The notes beneath the pieces are model-generated. The model was not told the DNA's origin. It searched no databases and was given only the letters and a program-made list of their open reading frames with translations. DNA of 64,000 bases from assembly GCF_963662255.1 (NCBI RefSeq), contig NC_085048.1, positions 102,840,229-102,904,228 of the forward strand, read 5' to 3'. Position 1 is the stretch's first letter. Each line of letters begins with the position of its first letter. Source of the DNA: Cinclus cinclus. Taxonomy: Eukaryota; Chordata; Aves; Passeriformes; Cinclidae. Of the stretch, positions 1-12,130 are shown piece after piece. A program made the position numbers and the translations under genes.

Positions 1-3000
1 AGGGTAAAAGGAATATTTCCTGGCAGGCTATAGATGCTCCTTGGAATCTCACACATAAATAAAAACTTAGGGATGTATCTCTAAGTATTGGCCATCTGGA
101 GCTTTCAGCCACAAAACTGGGGTGTAGTAAATATATTTTATGTGCTCTGGCTATATATAATATTTCTTTCTGCTATGTATCCATAGGCTGACTAGAGTCA
201 TCTAATGATAATGGGAATCTTGTATGGGTTTCTGCATCTTTGGATTGTTCCTCCTGAGCTGGGGAACTTCAAATGTAGATGAGTTACAAGAATCCAGACT
301 GCCCTGAGTTGGTATGTTACCAAGGTCATAAACATGGGGAAAATGGATTGCAATTGTTTTGGGTAATGGAAAATTCAGCATAGAGGGTGGTTCTGGTGAA
401 ACAACACTCTTTAAACTTGTGAAAAGTCTGGACACAGAGCTGTGTGTTTCTTTAAAAAATTGCAGATGCAAAGGATTAAGCAGAAAAGTCACCATCAGCC
501 CTATGGTTCAGGGCTAAATGAGTGGCTTCAGGAGATATTTTGGCAAGTAACAGTTTCAGGGTGGTTGAAATGAAATGTGACCTCAGAAAAAGTTGTGAAC
601 ACAGTTAATGAAGAGATTGTTCTGCTGCTGCAGGGTGCTGCACCAGGGAAACTGGGAAAGGCAGGAGGCAAAGGCTGGAGGTACATGTATGGTCTGGATA
701 AGGCCATGAGGCTCATCCTGTGTGCATTGCACTTTTGGGCTTTGTGCACTGCAGAAGTGTCTCTTGTTTCTGGAAAGAAGGTGCCACGCAGGTCTGCTAA
801 TCCATTAGAGCAAAGAAATTGCTGTGTTTAGCATAATCCCAGCTACAGCTGTGAGAGAGTTACTGACTGCTCACAGTTGCCAGCTGAGATTAAGCCAACT
901 CACAGCCATCCAGGTTAGGCCTGCAAGTGGGTTCACGTCAGCTAAATTTCTTCCCTGAATGTTTTACACAGGAAAAAATGGCATAATTCCATAGACAACA
1001 CCTGGTGCTGTGACTATCTGTCATTAAAACATTTAGGTTCTCTCTGCATCTTTTCTGAGAGAACTATTATTAAGCAACTTGATGAATAAACCTGGTTTAT
1101 TTGGTGATCTTTGGCATGCCCTAGTCTGGGTGTGAACTGATAAAGCAGACTTGTTCTTTCTGGTTCGGCTTCTTTGGCTCCCCTTGTAGAATAAGGAATA
1201 CAATAAAATACCCATTCCAGGGAGCTCTCTGACTTCTGAACAAAAACCATTTATGTAAAACATCTAAAAGTGATGTGCCTGTTTCTTCAGCTCCTTCTCT
1301 TACCTCTTTTACTGCTCCTGGAACTCTGCTGAGCAGCTCCCTCAAGCCACGGTGGCACACCTGGTAGGAGCTCTAACTAAACCCTGCTTTCCTGTTGGGC
1401 ACTAAATCTCAAATGTTTAGGGGTAAAGTGCCAAAACAGCAAACAAGAAAAGAATCAAAAAAGTTGGATGTACTGGAGACATCTGATGAAATTAGAAGAA
1501 AAGTAGGCGTTGAGAGATTGTTGTGGAGAAAAGCCATACAAAAGTTTTCTGGAAGATGAAGTAAAACATCAAGGTGTTTCCTAGAGCTTCTTACCTGCAG
1601 GAAACAATAACAAGATCCTTCCCTGTGTGTTTCACTGTGGTTTGCTGCAAGAGCAGCACACTGAAGCCAGGAGAACCAACTGTTCATTCCCTGCAGGAAG
1701 CCTCTGGTTGCTGGAGGGATAACTGTGGGCCCACAGGCAATTCTGGGGAAATTTCTGCCCTGCCCGAGTCCTCCAGCAAACAGGGCATGTGCTGGGATTG
1801 GGTTTGTGCAAGGTTGAGCTGCTTTCCTTACCCTGCCCACTAAAACCATGAGGCCACAGAGCACAGCCTGGGCCATTGCTGATGGGGAGCACTTAGATTA
1901 TCACTGGAATAAATTCCCAGCAGCTTCGGAGCATACTGGCAGGGAAGCTGCTCAGAAAATCCTCAGGAACACCAAGCTTTCACTGGAACAAACCAGGGGC
2001 AGGCCTGACAGGTGGTCTGATTATGTTTGCTCAGCCAGTTCCACAGTATTTGCCAGACAAAAGAAGGCATCAGGTGGTACAGAAAGTCTCGAACAAAGCT
2101 CTAGATGAACACAGACATGGCCAGACTTCATCTGTTGCAGATCTGGGAAGCTGAAGGGAAAGGAGAAGGCACGAGGAGCAAGAGATGCATAATTTCTGTT
2201 GATTCTTGTGTGGCAGGCTAGTAAACCCTGCACTGGTGAGAATTCTGATTTCTTTGTGTTTATTTTGTAGTGCTTTAATTGTTTTCCATTGGTGACAAAA
2301 GGGTTACAGCTGTGTGGGTCAGTTCCTGTAGCTGCTCTTCTTGTTTGGTGGTTTTTGGCCAGTGCCCTTTCCTTGCTGCCAGCCCTGCATCCAGTGCTCG
2401 CTGTCAGGAAAAGACCATTTTGGCACAGCACTGGAAGCACAGTCAGTTTGCAGTGGGTGGAGGATGGCTCTTAGATTGGGATTTTTTCAAATTTAGGCCT
2501 CCAAATGTATGATTGTGCAACTTCTGTGGAAGCAGAGGCTCCAAAGGAGTAGGAGGAGACCATTTCTAGGCAGGTATTTAGACAAGCCCTACAACAGCAT
2601 GGTAAATAGATATGAATTAGTAGTACAGAAGGTCCCTGCACAGGTTAGATGTTTTTCCAAGGCTGAATATCCATTTTCTGTCTCATAGTTTCACTGTGAG
2701 TGAGAAGGTGCTCCAAGTTCCTGAAAAGTTGGACTGTCCTTTCCCTTATCTCTGGTGCCTAAAAGCTTTATGGTAAAAGAATGTCAATCTTGCTCTAACA
2801 CATGTAATCCTGTAATTTAAATTCTGTCTCATGCTGCAGAAGGGACAGAGCAATTGCACCCAGGCAACCTCAGCCTGGGCACTTGAATTTTTCATTGCTT
2901 GACTCTTCAGCTCCTCAGTGTTGATGAGCCAATGGCACAGCTTTTTCTTTTTTCTTTTATTTTGCACAGATGTAATAAGATTATGGAATGAGTGCAAGAC

Positions 3001-3380
3001 TGATTCAAATAGAATTTAGAACTTCCAGCTCAAGGATCAAACTATGTATCTTCAGTATTTTTTTAATTGTAATTTGCAGTGCAAACCTTTGATGAAAAGT
3101 TCAGACACAATGAAATTTTGCTTACATTTGGAGTTGAATAAATAGAAGGTGGTGCTGCAGCTTTATATGTAGCTAAAAGTAAAGATTCAGACTTTTAATT
3201 TTTTTTTAAATCAGTAGTTAAGAGATAATCAATGTTTGAAAGCTGAACAGCTCAGGAAAAGAGCTCTTGATTCACTGGTGACTTCCTGCAGCTGCAGATT
3301 TGTGTTACCAGTTTGCACACTCTCCTTCTCTCCTTACTGGTGGAAAGTGTTTAAGAATTTCCTTTCTGTTCTGCAGAAAA

Positions 3381-3411
3381 GTTTTTGTGTTTTTGTTTTG
3401 TTTTGTTTTTT
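3381..3411. repeat. GTTTT-type simple repeat
   Basis: An imperfect run of GTTTT/GTTTTT units on the plus strand ends in a T-run. It is a low-complexity microsatellite with no sign of function. Confidence 0.85.
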
Positions 3412-3690
3412 AAGTCTGTGCTATTTAGTTTTCCACTATTGCAGCATGATGGGTTCCAACTAGCTCCCTAGCTTTAGTGCTCATTTGTATGTCTTGTTTA
3501 AAAAGATTTGCTCATAAATAGGGAGACGGAAAGGAGTCATTAGAGGAAGGATGAAAGGCTTCCAGAATAAACCCATGGAAGATAAGGCAAAAGCTTGTCT
3601 TAATTTCACTGGGGCAGGATTTTATCCAGGAAATAATAAGTGCACATTGTTGTCATTGGTGTAATTACTACAGGGGGTTTTTTTTTAATG

Positions 3691-3728
3691 AACTTGCTGA
3701 AACTTTTGTAACTTGCTGAAAAATTTGT
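3691..3728. repeat. Two-copy 19-bp tandem duplication
   Basis: Units 3691-3709 and 3710-3728 both start AACTTGCTGAA and match at 17 of 19 positions. They lie directly end to end, which suggests a small slippage or replication duplication rather than an inserted element. Confidence 0.8.
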
Positions 3729-4071
3729 TTTTCTCTTGTTTTGGTTAATGTGATGGCATCATTCTGAAGGTGAAGGTGTGAAAGGTAATTCTGGCAGGGT
3801 AACAAGAGAAGAAGTATTTAAAATTATTTCAGAAACTTAAAACATACAAGATGAACCAAAAGAGCTTCTTAACAAGAACAGTCATAAGAAGAAAATCATA
3901 AAATAATCAAGGGATTAAAATTTGAGATTAGCCTGGAGTGATTCTAGCACTGATTTGAGTCAGTGCTTGTAATGAAGCTTTGCTTTGTTTCTCAGGACTG
4001 GATTTGTCAGCATAGCTTCTTTTTTGGGGCATTTTTTATCAATCCAAATGGAAGGACAGGTTCCATCTTAC

Positions 4072-4076
4072 TCATC
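4072..4076. repeat. Left target-site duplication of the solo LTR
   Basis: The five bases TCATC sit directly before the TG start of the LTR and are repeated exactly at 4598-4602 after its CA end. A 5-bp duplication is typical of class III (ERVL-like) and some other vertebrate retroviral integrases, while the betaretrovirus-like ERVK group usually makes 6 bp. Confidence 0.85.
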
Positions 4077-4124
4077 TGTCCTGGTTTACAATACAACATA
4101 CATATTCTATTACCATCTGAGAAG

Positions 4125-4230
4125 GGTGATCATCCTTATCTCTGTGGGAAATGTCTTCTGTTGATGGGCCATAACTGATAACGGTGATCATTCTTATCTC
4201 TGTAGGAAGTATCTTCTGTTAATGGGCCAT
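4125..4230 (+). repeat. Duplicated 48-bp module in the LTR U3 region
   Basis: Copies 4125-4172 and 4183-4230 differ at about 5 of 48 positions and are 58 bp apart. Both read GGTGATCAT..CTTATCTCTGT at the start and ATGGGCCAT at the end. Each is later followed by AACTGATAA, the second after a 15-bp insertion. Each copy holds TTATCT, a GATA-type site on the opposite strand. Repeated enhancer modules are common in retroviral U3 regions, so this is probably the LTR enhancer; that role is inferred. Confidence 0.85.
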
Positions 4231-4268
4231 TGTGTCCTACTGTATAACTGATAAGATTACATCATCCC

Positions 4269-4325
4269 ATTGGGAGATGCTCCAGCCAGGAGGACGAGCC
4301 AAGCCTTTCCTACCTCGATAAAAAC
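4269..4325 (+). promoter_or_regulatory. LTR core promoter: inverted CCAAT box and TATA-like box
   Basis: ATTGG (an inverted CCAAT) lies at 4269-4273 and GATAAAAAC at 4317-4325, about 44 bp apart. By usual TATA spacing, transcription would start near 4345-4355, marking the U3/R border. Both boxes look undamaged, so the promoter could still work. That is inference. Confidence 0.7.
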
Positions 4326-4539
4326 TGAGGTTTAGAACGCCAAAGGCAGCCTCTTTCCACTGGATTCGAGAGGAAGAACCAGGTTTTTATCCACATCATC
4401 GCTGGACCCTTTGGAGGAAAACTGCACCAGCACCCTGACTGACAGGGTATCAGGTTGTATTCTGACTCTGTCAGTGGTTTTATTTTATTATTGCATGTAT
4501 TTTGGTTTTTTTTTCTCTTTTTTTTTTGTCCTCTTCCCT

Positions 4540-4545
4540 ATTAAA
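4540..4545 (+). terminator. LTR poly(A) signal ATTAAA
   Basis: ATTAAA follows a long T/C tract and is followed within about 30 bp by a TG-rich stretch, the normal order for cleavage and polyadenylation at the R/U5 border. ATTAAA is the commonest variant of AATAAA. Confidence 0.7.
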
Positions 4546-4597
4546 AATTGTATTACTGACTTGAAGTCTCACTGGTTTTGCTGTTCAAACCAGTACA

Positions 4598-4602
4598 TCA
4601 TC
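4598..4602. repeat. Right target-site duplication of the solo LTR
   Basis: TCATC here matches 4072-4076 exactly and directly follows the terminal CA of the LTR. Confidence 0.85.
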
Positions 4603-4683
4603 AACAACAGTTTGGGAAATATGTTGATGTCTCTGCAGGGCTTGGGCTGAACAGGGAATTAAAATATTTGAGTGGAGTAGTCA

Positions 4684-4693
4684 GGTAAGTTTT
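4684..4693 (+). promoter_or_regulatory. Consensus splice donor downstream of the LTR
   Basis: CAG|GTAAGTTT fits the vertebrate 5' splice-site consensus, with the exon ending at 4684. It lies 87 bp past the LTR end on the strand the LTR promoter would transcribe, so a transcript from about 4350 could use it to end a first exon of about 335 nt. The LTR's own poly(A) signal would have to be bypassed. No transcript evidence is available here. Confidence 0.35.
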
Positions 4694-7600
4694 TAAAAAT
4701 CATACAAGGTAACTTGTATTGCACAGCATTTTATGACTCAAGCAGTGAAGACTCACTAGACAAGAACAAGTCAGCTCAATAAAATCAAGGATAAATTGGA
4801 AGGGTCTGACTGGGGACAATGCAGTTGGAACAAATGCAATTTTGCCTCCACTCCAGAACTAATGCATAAAGCTTATGTTGGAACAAACTTGATATTGGAA
4901 TGAGTGGGGCTTTGCCATTCTCTGGAGTTGTTCTGGGATGTCACCACAGGTTTTATTTGCAGATGCTGACAAGTCAATTGTACTCACATGCACAATTATC
5001 AGCTGTAGTCATGGTATTGCAAATGCTTGCCCTCATCATTTGTCAATTAACACTTGTTTGAGAAGAACAGATTGAATTCATGGCCTTATTTCAGTCGCGT
5101 GCATTCCAATCTAGAATAAAGGTGGTAACTCTTCTGGAAGAGTAGTGGTTTGCTGGCAATTGCTGGGAGCTGGGAAACTGGGAATGTAGCAAGGCTGTGC
5201 AGACTAAGGAGATATTTCTTGTAAACAGGGAGAACAGAGGAGATGTAAAATGAGCAAGTAATAGAAGGTGTGGAAATCCCAGTAAGGGGTGGAGCACAGC
5301 TGCTGGATTTTGTGGAGTTTTGGAATGAGAGCCCAAACCCTTCTAAGAACACTGTTTTGCTCCTGTCTCTGTACCCAGGTAGAACTAGGTTTCTGTGCCT
5401 CCCCCTGGAATAATGCTGCTTCACTGGAGAACATCCACACCTCCGCTGCTCCCTTCCCCTGCAGCTGCTGGCAGAGCTGCATCCCTGAGGAAGAGGCTTC
5501 CCTTGTGCCCACGGGAGCTGAGGCACAGCCTGAGTGGTAGCTTTTCATCCCAGGGAGATATTTGATTTCTCAGCAGGAAGCAAGTGGATATGAAGGCACT
5601 TCAACGGGACAGGTGTTGTCTGAGAGTCCTCCAGCAAAGCATTAACTGAGAAGATCCAGGTCTTTTACTTGCAGCTTGGTAAAGTCGTAATCCTGCTTCC
5701 TCTGTCTTCTTGCATGAAAAGCTCAGCATCACCATTGATGCCCTTTCACAGCAAATTGTCCTTCTAGTCAAAATTTGTGTAGGTGTTTTTCAGGTGGAGT
5801 GAATTTCCTGGAGTGTGTAGGTACAGGTTCTGGTGACAGGGAGCTGACCTGGGAATGCATTTCAGAGCAGGATCAATGCCTGGATGTTTCAGGAGCAAAC
5901 ATCTTTCTGAGCCCTGATAAATATTTGTCCAATTAATTTGCTCAATGTTGTTGAAGTAGGATGAGCTAAAATGTCACAAATATCAGTTCTAAGAATACTT
6001 CTAATGACAAAAAAGAAGCTACTTTATTCTTTTCATGAAGGCCTGCATTGCTGGGTATTATCTTCTTTCAAAGTAGCTCATTCTTGCTTCCACTATGTCC
6101 AGAGCTTGATCTGATAATGTTCATCAGCCAAACAGCTCTTCAAAGCATAATCTCTTTAAAAAATCTGGACTCATCCAGAGCTGCATGAACTGATCACCCA
6201 CAAAAACCCAGTTGTGATTCGGCTCACTTAACAGTAGTGGAATCTCATTCCAGTAATGGAATATTAAGCCCTCATAGTTTAAAAATAGCCTATGATAACT
6301 TTGTACTTCAGTTTTTTTCCAGTGTCCAGTTGGTTAATTTATATAGGTTTTATGCTTTTGTTTTCAATTTTTGACTCATGAAAATTAAGTAAAAAGCTTG
6401 CAGTCAGCTCCATGCTACGTAGGCAATTTGGATGGAATTCAGCTCAACTCAGTAGAGGTGCAGAGGCTGAAGAAGTGAATAGTTTATAATTACTGTGCAC
6501 AAAGATGCCAGATTGTAGAATCTCTACAGGTAGTTGTGAGATTGCTATAAGGACATCACACTTGCCTGCAGAGATTTCACAGTCTGTGACTTCTATCCAG
6601 GTTGAAGAAGAGAGAGAAATGTTTCCTTTCTGCTATTCTGTGTAATATTTTGAATTGAATTTTGAGTAAGAAGTTGAAGAAGGTTCTGTCATTGAAAGAT
6701 CAGATGTGACTCAAGAAAACTAGATAATAATGATAATTTCAATATTGTTTGGATCTGACACTGCATTCTCAGGAACCCTGGCCTCCCAAGGTTGTATTTT
6801 GGATACCACCCAAACAGCTGGGACTGAGAACAGCACCTTTCCTCTCAATTTCCGTGGATGGGTACTTCTTGCCCAGCTCCATTACTTTTGTTTGGTCTCT
6901 GCTGGAACAACTGTAATTTTCCCCTTTTCGACACACATTCTATTTGTAATCAAGTGGCAATAATTTATTTTCTATAACCTCTTCTCTCTGGCCCTTTTTT
7001 TTGTCTCGTTGGTGTTGGGAAAGAAGGGAGAGGAAATTCGGGTGTTCTCCAGTGGCCATCAACATCCCTTTGGCTGCAGCCACAAGCGGTTTCTCTGGTA
7101 TAAACTTCTCTCCTTCAGTCCATGTAATTCTCACCTCGTTTATGACTCTCCCACTTGTTATGTCTTGTGCATTTTTACGTTTAAATTGGGCATTCTTTGA
7201 GGCACCGATTATGGATAGACTTGTACAGGGCTTTAAAAAAGGGGAAGAAATACAAATGAATGAGAAGACTGTAGAGTTTCTAACCTTCTAATTCCAAACA
7301 GTAAGCACAGGAAATTAAAAAAAGGAAAAAATACCCTACTTTAACCTACTTTAATACTCTTTTTGTAAGCAGCAAAGGAGGCTATAAAAGCCTCAGATTA
7401 ATTTACTCAGTTCTGGTGTGTAGCTTTCATTGTAAGAGATTTGTTTTTGCCAACATTAAGTGATCCAAAGAATCTGAAGGATGAGGAACAGATCTTTAGT
7501 GTATTTTGCTGTGAAAACTCTTTACTGTGCTTTAGAAGGAAACTGAAGACCACTATTTGTTTCCCTTTGTCTTTTGGAAGTGAAAGGATGTGTTGTAGCA

Positions 7601-10600
7601 AATTCTTGAAAAACCCATGCAAAAAAAAAAGTCTCCCTGAGATGTGACTTACTGTGACTGATTGTACAGTATAAACAAATGGGAAACAGCTTGTGTCCTT
7701 TCTAAGCAGATTATCAGGAGAAGTTGAAAAGGTTCTTTCTAGAGAGCAACTCATTCTCGTCATTTTTTGTAATGCTCAGGGAGCACTAGGGAAGGGGAAA
7801 TTAACACCCAGAGCTACATTTTCCCCTCACCACACCCTGCAGCACCAGAGTAATCAGCTTGTATTTAGGAGAAAGAATTTAGGGTATGGAACATCTCAGT
7901 TTCACTCTGACTTCTGTGTCTTTCTTGTGCTCAGCCCATCAGTCACCTCACTCTGCCCGTGCTGGGAAGGAACTGCACCATTAATGGAGCTGTGTTGCAC
8001 CTTCTGCATGGTCCCTGTCAGTACGGCAGCCAGTAATCCTTGTAGAGTGAACAAATAGATAAATACATGAGGGAAAAACTCTGCTTAATACAGAAGGAAA
8101 CCTTACTGCTGCTGCTGTTACTGGTGGCTCTGCCCTGGCTGCCTGGGATTGAGGGTTTGGCTCTTCCTGTTTCAAGCAATCAGGCAAAACCTGCAGAACA
8201 CCCTTGTTAAATGATGCACTCTGTTCTGCAAATTAATGAGTGTAGTCAGCCAAATTCCATGTTCAAGGGAATGAAAATTTGCACTGCAAACTCTGATGCT
8301 GTGTTTCCAGACAATAAAAGTAACTATTGTGTGGCTCTGGAAAATGCTGTAATGAACGGAAGACCAATCTATTGCTGCACCCCTTTGATGTCAAGAACAA
8401 AAAAACGGGCTGTGTGTGCTGATTCACTTTTAAGCACAAAGAATAACTCCATCCTTAGGCTCTGAAACTTTCTGAATTTCTAACTAACTTTTTTTATAGG
8501 CAATTACTCATCTTAATATTTGCCACGAGTGACTTAAGGAGAGGTTGTGTTAGAAAAATCACCATCCTAAAAGTCCACAAGGCAACACATTTGTGTGTAT
8601 TTAACCAGGAGCTGCTTTTATATCTTTCCTGCCCCTATATTTTGGTTTATGTTGTTCTGTCATTTTACTCCCATGTACCTCTGGCAGTGAGGAAAATAAA
8701 ACTTCCACAGGGCTTCTCTGGTGCCCTGACTGTTATTTCCCAATGATCTACAACAATGGTTATTCAATAACAGCTGGGCCATGTCTTCTTTAGACAAAGC
8801 CATTGTGGGGCTGAAACCTCCCATTGCTGGAGCATAACTGTTTCCCTGGAAACTGTTAACTAGCACGTGTTTTATTGTTTCCAACTGCTTTCCTGGGGTA
8901 TTTGCAGGTGGTAGAAGATGCTTTCTTAAAGAGGGGTCATAACCTCATGAACTTTCAGATGTCACAACAAATTGGGAGACAAAAACATTTTGTTTTTCTT
9001 TCAAACGGATTAAGTAAATCTTATTATCCAGCCTTGGAGAGACAGACGTAACTCGCAGTTTGATTTTTAGCATTATATCCAGATGCTGATACAAGCATTT
9101 CTGCTGTCAAAATTGTGTCTTGAAAATGGGAATCAAGACCCTATTCCAATAAGATTTCAAGTAAATGCAGTGAGAACATGCAGGCATTAAGATTACTGTG
9201 ACTTTCTTTTGTCCTGGGTTTTTGTCAGCTGTGGTTTCTTTGCCTGTATGTATTTCTGGTGAATTTGGTATTTCAGGGATTTATCTTAAAAATACACTTG
9301 CATCTACCAGAATTTTTAGGTTGATAAATCTCAGGATGAATGCAAAATTATCTGTGAATATAGAAAGGATGGTAACCATGAAAAAATAACTTGCTTGATA
9401 TTTTAAATTGAAAAATATGAAAGTATACCTACAGTGAAACACCACACATGCGTTTATGTGTGTATCAGTAAGCAGGGAAACAGAATTTTGTCAGTAGAAA
9501 TTGTTTGTCCATTTTTTCCTATAACAAAAATAAGCTTTATGGATGTATGTATTAAATTTATATAAAAACACATTTTTCTGTGGTACACAGGAATGTTTGA
9601 TAATGGTTTGCTGAGACGAGACATCCCAGGACAAAAGAGGGACAAGTAACATGTGACACAGAGTAAAAATGTGGTTAGATTTTAATAAATTCAGCAAAAT
9701 CTATTCCTAATCGAGTGGGATGAAGAGAGAGCTCCCTCTCCTGTCTGTTTGATAAAATTTATAGTGGCTATTTGTATGTTTACTTTGAGGCATAAATAAA
9801 GTTTCAGTGACATGTTGGGAAGCTTGTAATAAAAGGCTTAATCTCTCTGTAAAGAGTGAGCAGGCAGTTAAAGCTGATGTATCCTTTTTTTTGAGGCATT
9901 CTGAAGCTCTTCTGTTGCACTGGTAGTGTGAAGTCTTGTTTTGAAAAAGGTACTGGCTGTGTAACCTGATTTTTATAGTGTGCTCTGAACTAGGCACAAA
10001 ACAAAGCTCCCTAAGCTTGGACAAGAACCTGTTCCCATTTTCCTGAAATTAACTCCCAGCCCAGTGGCAGGTTCAAGCCCTCAGGATTGTGGTTAATAAT
10101 TAATTTATAATTTTTTGTTATCTGGAGAACAATGCAAGTATTCAGACCCTTCCTTCATGGAATTTGTTTGATGGCACATTTTTGAGATAGAGTTTTCTCG
10201 AAGGTACAGCCATGGTAGGTGTTGCTCGGCTGGCCCATCTGCTACCTTTGTTACAGAGCACATACCTCATTTGTAGCTTAGATACCCCTGGGCCTGAGCT
10301 GGATGCCAGGTAGATGTGGAGAGAATGAGGATAAAGTTTCTGCTGCTCACAGCTGAGCTTTTCCCGAAGATTTGCAACAGATCCAAGAAGGAAGAATTAA
10401 AGGCTACTGGTGACCAAGCTGTGTCATCAGAAGAAAGCAAATAAGTAATATCATGGCTGAAATACACCTGTGAATATGACTGTGCATCTTCTAAGACTGA
10501 TTTTACAGATTATAAAGTTTTTTTTTTCTGAGAAATCTGGGCATTCCTTTATTCCAAGTGTGACTTGGTTGCAAGCTCATTTTATGTGGAAGCTTAATGC

Positions 10601-11800
10601 AGGTTGCGTCCTGTATCTATCCATGAAAGTGCTTTGCTTTTCTTCTCTCTGTTCAATGTCCCATTACTGCTCCAGCTTCTGGTTTTTATGGGCTACTGTC
10701 CCATGACAGCAAGGATCATCAGCAGTTACCAATGGATGCATCCAGGAAGTTAAACCCAAAGGTCAGGCTGGTAAGTGACCACAGGACTGGACCATGTGTC
10801 CCTTTGCCCTGGTAAAGTCCCTCTCTGGGACCTGCTGTGGAACAGTGGAAAGAGGAAAATGGTTCCTGGGCCAGAGCACAAAGTAATTTGGAACAGGGAT
10901 GTGCCTAATCCCAAGGGAGTTTTAGGCAGCACCTAGAGGAGACTTTGCTGGGAGCTGTGTGAAGCTCAGTACCTGGCTGCACTGAGCCCAGGTGACAAGG
11001 GCAATTGTCTGTTCCCTGAGATGGCTGTGTGGGTCATTGGGTTTGTGCTGAACAAGGGTGTGGGAATGACACCTTCTGCAGGGATCCATCATGTGTGCCC
11101 TGAAGTGCTGGGTGAGAACACTGCTCATTTTTCACATGTGTTTCAGAACTATATAGCTTGATGGCTTCTTTCACTTAGGCTCATGACTGACTGCATGAAA
11201 ACTAAATCAAACTCAGGTTTTGGACAGATCCATTTTCTGTCGTGATCTCTACATGATCTGTTGGAAAATACTTGGATTGAGGAAGGGAAACTGAGCTGAG
11301 GCAAGAAAAGGAGGGAGAAAACAACAGATTGTACACTCAGCCTATTGCCCTTCTCTTTTTGAAGGGGAACAGCATTAAACAAATTAGCACTTAAATAAAT
11401 TAGCCACATTTCAGGCCAGAACTTCAAAGAAGAATGGAAGAATTATCCTCATTATTCCTTGCCTTACTCAAAGCAAGTTTTTAATCCACAAACCAGGTAA
11501 AAACTTTCTCATACACAGCCTGCCTCATGCATGCCCTGAGCTATATTTACATTCTTCAGGAGCTTCACACTGGTTATGGCTTTTCCTTGAAATCAATGTG
11601 ATATCAAATAATAAATAATTATTTTGAAGTTTTTGCCTGGAGCCATGTTCTGCTGGAGGTTTTCTGGCAGCAGAGTAGCTCAGACTAATCAGTGCAGTCA
11701 CCCCACTCTGCTTCCCAGCAAACCAGAACTGATTCCTCCCCCTGCCCTGCTTAGTACCAAACTAGTTTTAAGTCTGTTATAAAGCAACTTGGATTCCAGA

Positions 11801-12130
11801 CACAGCAATGAACCCACATTGAATTAATTATATTCTATGAACTTCAGAACTCAGTTTAAGCAATTTCATTTTTCATAGTTCTGAACAAAAAGCAAATGAG
11901 GCAATGACAGAGGCTTGAGTGTTGGCAGTAATAAGTTTGTATTTTGCTGTATAATTACTATCTCATTAATTCTAACTGTTGAAGAGCAGCTGCTGACTGT
12001 TGGTAACAATTTATTTTATGACTAAACCAATGATCTTGTTCAACAAATGAATTGACATTATTTTCAGGAAGAAAGTGTTAGGAATATTTATAGAGCCATA
12101 GCAGTGATTAATAACAGGAGTTATTTACCA
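11801..12130. promoter_or_regulatory. Possible enhancer: homeodomain and E-box motif cluster
   Basis: This AT-rich, repeat-free segment holds TAATTA cores at 11825-11830 and 11952-11957, further ATTAAT elements near 11965, and a CAGCTG E-box at 11987-11992. Such mixtures are typical of developmental enhancers, but also turn up by chance in AT-rich DNA. Conservation cannot be judged from one sequence. Confidence 0.25.

Larger units (their letters stand above)
1..4071. other. Unique non-coding stretch before the LTR
   Basis: I see no gene here. Open frames on both strands are short, overlap one another and lack recognisable domains. The only structure found is a GTTTT-rich run near 3381 and a 19-bp tandem duplication near 3691, both listed separately. 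It could be intergenic or intronic; nothing in the sequence decides between them. Confidence 0.65.
4077..4597 (+). mobile_element. Solo LTR of an endogenous retrovirus, 521 bp
   Basis: The element runs from TGTCCTGGTTT to AAACCAGTACA. These ends form an 11-bp terminal inverted repeat with one mismatch and carry the TG...CA dinucleotides required for retroviral integration. Exact TCATC duplications flank it. Inside, in the expected order, are a duplicated U3 module (4125-4230), an inverted CCAAT box (4269-4273), a TATA-like box (4317-4325), a pyrimidine-rich R/U5 part and an ATTAAA poly(A) signal (4540-4545). No gag, pol or env sequence is present on either side, so this is a solo LTR left by recombination between the two LTRs of a provirus. 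The 5-bp duplication favours an ERVL-like family; the family name is not certain. Its intact ends and short direct repeats indicate a fairly recent insertion. Confidence 0.93.

Noticed and set aside
10065..10077. GGTTCAAGCCC, resembling a tRNA B box
   Set aside because: No A box, no cloverleaf arms and no terminator in the expected positions; a single 11-base word is not enough.
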